Made by a program: the position numbers and the translations under genes. From Trebonia sp. (GTDB taxonomy: Bacteria; Actinomycetota; Actinomycetes; Streptosporangiales; Streptosporangiaceae): a DNA stretch of 9,216 bases. Shown here in pieces: positions 1 to 6,922 of the stretch (positions within the stretch are counted from its first letter, which is position 1; each line of letters opens with the position of its first letter). The stretch spans positions 1-9,216 of the forward strand of contig JASHPP010000243.1 in NCBI GenBank assembly GCA_030038035.1, in the 5' to 3' direction. The notes beneath the pieces were generated by a model. That model saw only the letters and a program-made list of their open reading frames with translations, was not told where the DNA came from and made no database searches.

Positions 1-1479
1 ATCGTCACGCACGCGCACGTGGGCAGCCGGTGGGGGCTGCTCCCCCGGTACCGGGGCGGAATCACGCCGCGCCGGCAGATCGCCGGGTATGTGCTCGCGG
101 CGGTGCTCGCGCCGCTTGTCACGGTCGCGCTGGCCCACTTCCGGTCGGGCGCCAACCTGACCAGCGACGTGCTCGTCTTCCTCGTGGCGGTGATCGCCGT
201 CGCGCTGACCGGCGGGTTCGTGCCCGCGCTGCTCGAGGCCATCGCGGCGTCGCTGCTGCTCAACTACTACTTCACCCCGCCGATCCACCAGTGGACGATC
301 TCCGAGGCGAACAACGCGCTCGCGCTCGGCGTGTTCGTCGCCGTCGGCCTGGTTGTCAGCTGGGTGGTAGACACCACCGCCCGCCTCACGAAGCAGGCGG
401 CGCGCGCCAACGCGGAATCGGAGCTGCTGGCGACCACGGCGGGCAGCATCCTGCGCGGGCAGGGCGCGCTCGACGCGCTGCTCGACCGGGCCAGGGAGGC
501 GTTCGGGATGCGTTCGGCCAGCCTGCTCGAGTGTCGCCAGGCCGCCGAGGGCAGCCCGGCACGCGCGCCGGCCGCCGAATGGACCGTGCTCGCCGCCGCG
601 GGGGAGCGGCCGGTGCGCCGGCCCGACGACGCCGATGTGAACGTGCCGATCACCAACAGCCTGTCCCTCGCCCTGGCCGGCCGGCCGCTGCCCGCCAGCG
701 ACCGCCGGGTGCTCGGCGCCTTCGCCACTTACGCCGGGGTCGCGCTCGAGCAGCAGCGGCTCGCCGCCGAGGCCGAGGCGGCCAAGCCGATCGCCGCCGC
801 CGACCGGATGCGGACCGCGCTGCTCGCCGCGGTCAGCCACGACCTGCGCACGCCGCTCGCCTCGGCGAAGGCGGCCGTGACATCGCTGCGGTCCCCCGAC
901 GTGCGCTGGGACGCCGCCGACACGGAAGAGCTGCTCGCCACCGCCGACGAGTCCCTGGACAGGCTCACCCACCTTGTGGAGAACCTGCTGGACATGAGCA
1001 GGCTGCAAGCCGGCGCGCTGTCCCTGTTCCCGCGGCCGACCGGGCTCGACGAGATCGTCGCCAGGGCGCTGGACAACCTGGAACCGCTGGGCCGCGACAT
1101 CGACGTGGACATCCCCGAGTCGGTGCCCGCGGTGCTCGCCGACCCGGCGATTCTCGAGCGGGTCGTGGTGAACCTCATCGAGAACGCGCTGCGCTACTCC
1201 CCCGCGGGCAAGCCACCGCTGCTGACGGCGAGCGTGCTCGGCGACCGCGTGGAACTGCGCGTGATCGACCGCGGGCCGGGCATACCGGAACAGGACAAGG
1301 AGCGGATGTTCGTGCCATTCCAGCGGCTCGGCGACACCGACAACACGACCGGCGTGGGACTCGGCCTGGCGCTGTCCAGGGGCCTGACCGAGGCCATGGA
1401 CGGGACGCTCACCGCCGAGGACACGCCGGGAGGCGGGCTGACCATGACGGTCTCGCTGCCCGCCGCGCACGGTGACTAG
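1..1479 (+). CDS. kdpD: Sensor histidine kinase KdpD, 3' part (5' end outside window)
   Basis: This is the C-terminal part of KdpD, the membrane kinase that phosphorylates KdpE in response to potassium limitation or osmotic stress. The frame is open through base 1, and its first residues (IVTHAHV) look like the end of the USP-like domain. The N-terminal KdpD and USP domains therefore lie upstream, and the GTG at 19 is not the true start. In order one sees a DUF4118-type membrane block with about four hydrophobic segments (roughly 75-380), a helical/GAF-like linker, then the kinase core. The phospho-acceptor His is in VSHDLRTPL (codon 838-840). The ATP-binding lobe has an N box (NLIENALRYSP, near 1171-1203), a G1 box (DRGPGIP, 1267-1287) and a G2 box (GVGLGLALS, 1351-1377). 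All catalytic motifs are intact, so the kinase should be active. The TAG at 1477-1479 is followed 15 bp later by kdpE. A kdpFABC operon upstream is expected but not visible. Confidence 0.95.
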   Translation: MVTHAHVGSRWGLLPRYRGGITPRRQIAGYVLAAVLAPLVTVALAHFRSGANLTSDVLVFLVAVIAVALTGGFVPALLEAIAASLLLNYYFTPPIHQWTISEANNALALGVFVAVGLVVSWVVDTTARLTKQAARANAESELLATTAGSILRGQGALDALLDRAREAFGMRSASLLECRQAAEGSPARAPAAEWTVLAAAGERPVRRPDDADVNVPITNSLSLALAGRPLPASDRRVLGAFATYAGVALEQQRLAAEAEAAKPIAAADRMRTALLAAVSHDLRTPLASAKAAVTSLRSPDVRWDAADTEELLATADESLDRLTHLVENLLDMSRLQAGALSLFPRPTGLDEIVARALDNLEPLGRDIDVDIPESVPAVLADPAILERVVVNLIENALRYSPAGKPPLLTASVLGDRVELRVIDRGPGIPEQDKERMFVPFQRLGDTDNTTGVGLGLALSRGLTEAMDGTLTAEDTPGGGLTMTVSLPAAHGD

Positions 1480-1494
1480 GGAGAAGAAGGCCCG

Positions 1495-2205
1495 GTGACC
1501 AGGGTCCTCGTCGTAGACGACGAGCCGCAGATCCTGCGCGCGCTGCGCATCAACCTGCGGGTGCGGCAGTACGAGGTGGACATCGCGACGACCGCGGCGC
1601 AGGCGCTGGCCGTGGCGGCCGCCCATCCCCCGGACCTGGTGATCCTCGACCTCGGGCTGCCCGACATGGATGGCGTCGAGGTGATCGCCGGGCTGCGCGG
1701 CTGGACCGCGGCGCCGATCATCGTGCTGTCCGGGCGCGCCGACAGCTCCGACAAGGTGGCAGCGCTCGACGCCGGGGCCGATGACTACGTCACCAAGCCG
1801 TTCGGCGTGGAAGAGCTGCTCGCCCGGATGCGGGCGGCGGCCCGGCGGGTCGGCGCGGCCGACGACCTGCCCCGGGTGCGGCTAGGCGACCTCACCGTCG
1901 ACCTCACGGCCAAGCGGGTGACGCGGCACGCCCAGGGGACCGAGGACGGGGGCACCGACATCCGGCTCACGCCCACCGAGTGGCACCTGCTCGAGGTGCT
2001 GCTGCGCAACCCGGGCAAGCTGCTCAGCCACAAACAGCTCCTGAACGACGTGTGGGGCCCAGGTTACGACAACGCGACGGGAAACCTACGGCTGTACATG
2101 GCCCAGCTGCGGCACAAGCTAGAACCGGACCCGGCCAGGCCCCGCTGGCTGATCACAGAACCCGGGATGGGATACCGGTTCCAGCCGCCGGACGAGGACG
2201 CCTGA
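1495..2205 (+). CDS. kdpE: Response regulator KdpE (OmpR/PhoB family)
   Basis: This 236-aa cytoplasmic response regulator is the partner of KdpD and in known systems activates kdpFABC transcription. The N-terminal receiver domain (about 1-120) has the acidic pair D8-D9, phospho-acceptor D52 (in VILDLGLPDMDG), the conserved Ser/Thr position S79 and K101 (in YVTKPF). The C-terminal winged-helix domain (about 130-232) contains RLTPTEWHLLEVL, the recognition-helix region around NLRLYMAQLRHKLE, and the typical ending GMGYRF. The GTG start at 1495 is chosen because a purine-rich ribosome site (AGAAGAAGG, 1482-1490) lies 4 bp before it and the receiver domain begins at once (TRVLVVDDEP). The 15-bp gap after kdpD indicates co-transcription and probably coupled translation. 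The last codons form one arm of a strong hairpin that probably ends the transcript. Confidence 0.96.
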   Translation: MTRVLVVDDEPQILRALRINLRVRQYEVDIATTAAQALAVAAAHPPDLVILDLGLPDMDGVEVIAGLRGWTAAPIIVLSGRADSSDKVAALDAGADDYVTKPFGVEELLARMRAAARRVGAADDLPRVRLGDLTVDLTAKRVTRHAQGTEDGGTDIRLTPTEWHLLEVLLRNPGKLLSHKQLLNDVWGPGYDNATGNLRLYMAQLRHKLEPDPARPRWLITEPGMGYRFQPPDEDA

Positions 2206-2231
2206 CGGCTCCCTGCCGTCGCCTCGTCCGG
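2188..2231 (+). terminator. Compound hairpin at the end of kdpDE
   Basis: The outer stem pairs CCGGACGAGG (2188-2197) with CCTCGTCCGG (2222-2231), ten perfect pairs. Inside it GACGGC (2204-2209) pairs with GCCGTC (2215-2220) around a 5-nt loop. The structure straddles the kdpE stop codon. No T tract follows directly, as is common for actinobacterial terminators, so the role rests on position and stem strength. Confidence 0.65.
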
Positions 2232-2248
2232 ATAAGTCGGTAATTGCC

Positions 2249-2303
2249 GGTTACCTTTTGTTTCCGCAATGTTCGATTTGTGCACACCATTGGTTCCTTC
2301 GGA
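2249..2303 (+). promoter_or_regulatory. Putative PHO-box-like array upstream of pit
   Basis: Five 11-bp units in strict phase begin with GGTTACC (2249), GTTTCCG (2260), GTTCGAT (2271), GCACACC (2282) and GTTCCTT (2293). The PhoP box described in Streptomyces is built of 11-nt direct repeats whose conserved part is G-G/T-T-C-A-C/T-C/T. The units match 6, 4, 5, 5 and 6 of those 7 positions. A weak -10-like TATTAA (2307-2312) lies just downstream and the pit start is at 2333. The stretch is clearly richer in A and T than the genes around it. The phasing is seen in the sequence; PhoP binding is inferred from the match and from the target gene. Confidence 0.45.
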
Positions 2304-2332
2304 TCCTATTAAGGCCGGCTTACCGTCGGGCT

Positions 2333-3484
<1,152 letters not shown>

Positions 3485-3504
3485 GCTGACAGGGAAGCAG
3501 AGCA

Positions 3505-3771
3505 ATGTCCTGGATCAACCTGAGCGCCCTGTGGAAGATCGTGGTGTTCGGCCTGGTCGCGGGCGCCGGCCTGCCGGCACTGTTCGCGATCGGCATCACC
3601 TCCCTGGCCCGGGGACCCCGCAGCGCGCGGACGGCGGGGGCCGACTCCGACGTCCTCGTCGGCGGCAGCGTGGTGGGCGCGGCGATCGCCGTGCTCTGCT
3701 TCCTCATCATCCTGGCCGCCATCGGCTGGGGGGTCTACGAGGTCTATCAGATCGGCCACCCCTCGAAGTGA
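3505..3771 (+). CDS. Small two-helix membrane protein (Rv0544c-like)
   Basis: This 88-aa protein has two clear membrane segments: about residues 10-33 (WKIVVFGLVAGAGLPALFAI) and about 51-78 (VLVGGSVVGAAIAVLCFLII and following). A polar Arg/Ser/Asp loop of roughly 18 residues joins them. A good ribosome site (AGGGAAG, 3491-3497) lies 7 bp before the ATG. It starts 20 bp after the pit stop and is surely in the same transcript. In M. tuberculosis a small membrane protein (Rv0544c) occupies the same place between pitA and a DUF3349 gene, so this is its probable counterpart. I recognise no catalytic motif. A role as an accessory or regulatory subunit of the Pit transporter is inferred from conserved position only. 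Confidence 0.85.
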   Translation: MSWINLSALWKIVVFGLVAGAGLPALFAIGITSLARGPRSARTAGADSDVLVGGSVVGAAIAVLCFLIILAAIGWGVYEVYQIGHPSK

Positions 3772-3822
3772 CCCGGCCGCTCACAGTCCCCGCCAGGCAA
3801 CCTCACCGAGAGGGTTGAGAAC

Positions 3823-4125
3823 ATGGCGCTGCCACCCTTCCTTGGCAAGATCGTCGGATGGCTGCGGGCCGGCTATCCCGAGGGCGTGCCCGACGTGGAC
3901 TACATCCCGCTGTTCGCGCTGCTCGGCAGCCAGCTGACCGAGAGCGAAGTCAGCGCGATAGCGGACGAACTGGCGACCTCGGTCGACCCGGACTCCGCCG
4001 AGACGATCAAGGCCGCGATCGCCACCGTCACCCACACCCAGCCGCACGCCTCCGACATCGCCCGGGTGCGCGCCCGCCTCGCGGCGGGCGGCTGGCCGCT
4101 CGCCGCGCCGGACCGGAACAGCTGA
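3823..4125 (+). CDS. DUF3349 domain-containing protein (Rv0543c-like)
   Basis: This 100-aa soluble, probably all-helical protein belongs to the DUF3349 family. Recognisable features are the opening LGKIVGWLRAGYPEGVP, the central DYIPLFALL segment, ELATSVDPDS and a C-terminal helix ending RARLAAGGWPL. M. tuberculosis Rv0543c is also about 100 residues; its structure was solved but no biochemical role is known to me. The ATG at 3823 has a strong ribosome site (GAGAGGG, 3808-3814) at 8-bp spacing. The 51-bp gap after the membrane-protein gene and the shared strand suggest a three-gene operon with pit. The stop codon is only 6 bp from the stop of the convergent SDR gene. The last codons form a strong hairpin. 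Function is unknown; a link to phosphate uptake is inferred from context. Confidence 0.9.
   Translation: MALPPFLGKIVGWLRAGYPEGVPDVDYIPLFALLGSQLTESEVSAIADELATSVDPDSAETIKAAIATVTHTQPHASDIARVRARLAAGGWPLAAPDRNS
4081..4106. terminator. GC-rich hairpin at the convergent gene ends
   Basis: GCGGCGGGCGGC (4081-4092) pairs with GCCGCTCGCCGC (4095-4106) with one G-T wobble, and C4080-G4107 extends the stem. A few central pairs must open to form a loop. The hairpin lies in the last codons of the DUF3349 gene and 26-51 nt beyond the SDR stop on the other strand, so it could end both transcripts. There is no T tract. The same bases also encode protein, so this is only a plausible terminator. Confidence 0.4.
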
Positions 4126-4131
4126 CCGCGG

Positions 4132-4851
4132 TTACCAGGGCAGCTCGCGGCCGTCGCGGGTGAACGTGCCGGTCGGGCCGCCGTTCGGGAGCGTGACCGC
4201 CCAGACCACGCTGGCCGCGCCCTGGGCGTAGGAGCGCCCGCCCCCCGCCCCCCCGGCGCCGTCCGGCGTCCAGCCGGGGCAGACCGCGTTGACCAGGATG
4301 CCGTCTCTGTACAGCTCGCCGGCGAGCAGCCTGGTCAGCGCGTTCAGCGCCGCTTTCGAGACGCTGTAGGCGGGACGCCCGCCGCGCATGAGCGCGAGCG
4401 AGCCGCCTTCGCCCGACACGTTCACCACCCGCGGCCGCGGGCTTGAGCGCAGCAGCGGCAGCAGGGTCTGCGTCACCCGCCAGGCGCCGAACAAGTTGAC
4501 GTCCAGCGCCTCGGCGACCGGAGACAGGTCGGTGTTGCCGGCGATCGCCCACTGGTCCGGCGGCGTCGAGGCGTTGTTCACCAGCGCGTCGACCCGGCCG
4601 AACCGCTCGCGGACCCAGTCGCCGAGCGCCTCGACGTTCACCGAGTTGTCGACCTCGAGGTGGCACGGCGTGATCCGCTCGCCTTCCGGGTCGATCTCCT
4701 TGGCGGCGAGCTCGCCCCGGCGCAGGTCCCGCGACCCGAGGACCACCGCGTAGCCGAGCGCGGCCAGCTGCCGGCAGACCTCAAGGCCGATTCCCCGGTT
4801 CCCGCCGGTCACCAACGCAACGGGCAGCTGAGAGCGCGCTGGCATCGTCAC
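4132..4851 (-). CDS. SDR family NAD(P)-dependent oxidoreductase, carbonyl-reductase-like
   Basis: This 239-aa soluble protein has the short-chain dehydrogenase Rossmann fold and most resembles the actinobacterial carbonyl-reductase-like SDRs ending in RDGRELPW. Visible motifs are the cofactor loop TGGNRGIG (15-22), the acidic/His turn HLEVD (64-68), NNAS (92-95), N119, and YSVSK with Y162 and K166. SR at positions 40-41 after the second strand suggests NADPH preference. Two active-site positions look altered: the usual VNVSS reads VNVSG, placing Gly147 (codon 4411-4413) at the catalytic Ser, and the usual Thr-Asp after PGW is replaced (PGWTPDGAGG). The GTG at 4851 has a GAGGC ribosome site (4861-4865) at 9-bp spacing; the ATG at 4845 is the alternative. 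It lies 120 bp downstream of the permease on the same strand and may share its transcript. The substrate is unknown. Confidence 0.9.
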   Translation of the reverse strand: MTMPARSQLPVALVTGGNRGIGLEVCRQLAALGYAVVLGSRDLRRGELAAKEIDPEGERITPCHLEVDNSVNVEALGDWVRERFGRVDALVNNASTPPDQWAIAGNTDLSPVAEALDVNLFGAWRVTQTLLPLLRSSPRPRVVNVSGEGGSLALMRGGRPAYSVSKAALNALTRLLAGELYRDGILVNAVCPGWTPDGAGGAGGGRSYAQGAASVVWAVTLPNGGPTGTFTRDGRELPW

Positions 4852-4971
4852 CGCGTCACCGCCTCATCGCCGCGAAGGAACCCCATGCCGCATATCTTGC
4901 CATCAGCGAACCGGTGGCGTGTCTTACGTTATCGGGCGGTAGCCTCGGCTGCTTGCCTGTGGCCGTCCCGG
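4852..4971. other. Gap between SDR and permease genes
   Basis: This 120-bp non-coding stretch lies between two - strand genes. It holds the SDR ribosome site (4861-4865, - strand) and a short AT-richer patch near 4892-4900 and 4923-4933 that could contain an SDR promoter. I see no convincing -10/-35 pair and no strong terminator hairpin. Read-through from the permease gene is therefore possible. Confidence 0.4.
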
Positions 4972-6810
4972 TCACTGCTGGCTGGCCGAGGCGTCGGCGG
5001 CATCCGCGGCGAGCGTGGCGAGCCGGTAGCGCAGCCTGCACAGCACGACGTTCTGCGTGCCGTGGCGGATCGCGCGGTCCAGGATCAGGCCGCGCTGGTT
5101 GTGCAGCAGCCACTGCCACGGCCGCGCCGGCTGCACCTCGGGGATCAGCACGACAAGCCGGTGGTACTTGTCCTCCGCCTCGATCGACTGCAGGTAGGAC
5201 ACGATCGGCCTGGCTATCGAGCGATGCGCCGACCGCAGCGTGACCAGCTGGACCTCCGGCCGCCACTCATTCCATTCATCGCGGAACGAGACGTCACCCG
5301 CCTGGTCGTCATCGGAGTCCGTGAACACCACGGTCACCGCGATGACGTCCTCGCCGAGCGACAGCGCCGCCGAGATGCCCTCGCCGGTCAGCCGGGACAT
5401 GCCAGCCACAGGGACGACCACGAGCGAGGCCCGCTTCACCGGGTGCGCGGGAACCTCGCCGATCCCCAGCTGCTGGCCTATCCGCGTGTACATCCGGCGC
5501 ACCCAGACGAACAACAGCACGAGCAGCGGGATCACGACCGCGACCAGCCACGCCCCTTCGAGGAACTTGCTGCCGAGCTCGATCACGGTGGCCGCGAACG
5601 TCAGCACCGCCCCGATCCCGTTGATCCATGCCCGGGCGACATAGCCACGTGAGCGTTCGGTATACCAGTGCCTGACCATGCCGACCTGGGAAAGCGTGAA
5701 GCCGACGAACACCCCGACGGCGAACAGCGGCACGAGGTCCTGCGTGTCGCCGCGGGCGGCGATCAGCAGCAGCGCCGCGGCCACGGCAAGCACCCCGACG
5801 CCGTAGCGGAACACCCGGCGGTCGGCGCGCAGCCCGAACACGTGCGGCAGGAAGTTGTCGTGCGCCAGCAGGCCGGCGAGCACCGGCAGCCCGCCGAACG
5901 AGGTGTTCGCGGCGAGCGACAGCAGCACCAGCGTGATCAGCTGGATGATGTAGAACAGCGCGTTGTGGCCGACGGCACCCGCCGTGAGCTCCGCGAGCAC
6001 GGTCGTGCCCGGCTGCGGCACCACGTCCCAGCGGCGGATCAGGGCGCCGAGCCCGAGCAGCATCACGCCAAGCAGCACGCCCAGCCACAGCTCCGTGTGC
6101 TGCGCACGCTTCACTCGCGGCACACGGAACTGCGGCACCGAGTTCGCGATCGCCTCCACCCCGGTCAGCGCCGAGCACCCCGAGGCGAAGGCCTTGAGTA
6201 TCAGCAGCGTCCCGATCGTCTCGGTGACCGAAGGAAGGGAGTGCCCGAGCGGCACCACGGGGTGGGCGCGCAGCGCGCCGGCGACGATCACCGCGGCCAT
6301 CGAGGCGACGAACGCGAGCGTCGGCACCGTGAAGACACGCGCCGACTCGGCCACGCCCCACATGTTCACCCCGGTGATCGCCGCGAGGACGGCCAGGCAC
6401 AGCCAGACCCGCGCACCGTACAGCACGGGAAAGGCGGCCGTCAGGGCCTCGACGCCCGCCGACACGCCGACGGCGGCGTTCAGCACGTAGTCGACGATCA
6501 GCGACGCGGCGGCGACCAGCGACGGAACCGTGCCGAGGTGCGTTTTCGACACCGCGTACGCGCCGCCGCCGTTGGGGAACGCCTCGATCACCTGCTGGTA
6601 GGAGATCACCAGCGCCGCGAGCAGCACCACGATCGCGCCCGTGATCGGCAGGCTGTACTTGAGGGCGGCGGCGCCCGCGGTGACGAGGACGACGAGGATC
6701 GCCTCCGGCCCGTACGCGACGCTGGAGAGCGCGTCGAGCGAAAGGGCGGCCAGCCCGCCAAGCGCCGTCAGCCGCTCTTTCTCAAGCTCTCCCTCCGCCC
6801 CTTGGCGCAC
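4972..6810 (-). CDS. APC-superfamily permease, KimA-like (potassium or amino-acid uptake)
   Basis: This 612-aa integral membrane protein has about twelve hydrophobic segments (residues ~15-437) and a soluble C-terminal domain (~438-612) containing VKRASLVVVPV, VVLIPE and a WQWLLHNQRG stretch. Architecture and length match the Bacillus KimA (YdaO, 607 aa) family of proton-coupled potassium importers, whose members are often annotated simply as APC family permeases. Family landmarks include SLDALSSVAYGPEAI, EAFPNGGGAYAVSK, LIVDYVL and ALTGVEAIANSVPQF. D26, Y33, D107, Y108 and T216 correspond to KimA potassium-site residues, but N111 and G115 replace the expected Thr and Ser. The GTG at 6810 is preferred because its N-terminus fits the family length. 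The frame runs on to a TTG at 6930, but that would overlap lacI. GATAAT at 6817-6822 suggests a nearly leaderless mRNA. Amino-acid transport cannot be excluded. Confidence 0.85.
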   Translation of the reverse strand: MRQGAEGELEKERLTALGGLAALSLDALSSVAYGPEAILVVLVTAGAAALKYSLPITGAIVVLLAALVISYQQVIEAFPNGGGAYAVSKTHLGTVPSLVAAASLIVDYVLNAAVGVSAGVEALTAAFPVLYGARVWLCLAVLAAITGVNMWGVAESARVFTVPTLAFVASMAAVIVAGALRAHPVVPLGHSLPSVTETIGTLLILKAFASGCSALTGVEAIANSVPQFRVPRVKRAQHTELWLGVLLGVMLLGLGALIRRWDVVPQPGTTVLAELTAGAVGHNALFYIIQLITLVLLSLAANTSFGGLPVLAGLLAHDNFLPHVFGLRADRRVFRYGVGVLAVAAALLLIAARGDTQDLVPLFAVGVFVGFTLSQVGMVRHWYTERSRGYVARAWINGIGAVLTFAATVIELGSKFLEGAWLVAVVIPLLVLLFVWVRRMYTRIGQQLGIGEVPAHPVKRASLVVVPVAGMSRLTGEGISAALSLGEDVIAVTVVFTDSDDDQAGDVSFRDEWNEWRPEVQLVTLRSAHRSIARPIVSYLQSIEAEDKYHRLVVLIPEVQPARPWQWLLHNQRGLILDRAIRHGTQNVVLCRLRYRLATLAADAADASASQQ

Positions 6811-6922
6811 GCTCTCATTATCTCGGCGAATACGGGAGGCCGTCCCGCGGGTCGGCGGACCGTCGCCGAGACGGGGATTCCCGGAGGCCGTTCCTGAGCA
6901 AACTGGTAACCGGGGGGAAGCG
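6811..6922. promoter_or_regulatory. Divergent permease/lacI promoter region with operator-like repeats
   Basis: This 112-bp region separates the - strand permease start from the + strand lacI start. GGAGGCCGTCCC (6835-6846) recurs as GGAGGCCGTTCC (6883-6894), 48 bp apart. TCGGCG (6852-6857) and CGCCGA (6864-6869) form a 6-6-6 inverted repeat. CCCGCGGG (6844-6851) is a perfect palindrome with the central CG usual in LacI-family operators. A - strand GATAAT (6817-6822) fits a -10 element for the permease. The adjacent LacI-type protein probably binds here and controls itself and the permease; this is inference from arrangement. Confidence 0.5.

Noticed and set aside
30..1475. Long + strand frame inside kdpD
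   Set aside because: It is Arg/Ala/Gly-rich out-of-frame translation of a GC-rich gene; the KdpD frame has all the kinase motifs.
2258..2332. N-terminal extension of the phosphate permease from a TTG
   Set aside because: It is Cys/His-rich, unlike any PiT N-terminus, and covers the AT-rich promoter-like region. The GTG at 2333 opens directly into the first helix.
5668..6897. 409-aa + strand frame opposite the permease
   Set aside because: Its composition is dominated by Arg, His, Glu and Gly, as expected for the antisense of a hydrophobic GC-rich membrane gene. It has no domain signature.
6641..6922. Upstream extension of the LacI-type regulator
   Set aside because: The added residues are Ser/Arg-rich and overlap the permease gene antisense. 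A strong purine-rich ribosome site marks the ATG at 6923.
6811..6922. Cyclic di-AMP (ydaO-type) riboswitch before the permease
   Set aside because: The region is only 112 bp, is shared with a divergent gene, and the likely transcript start is close to the start codon, leaving no room for the aptamer.
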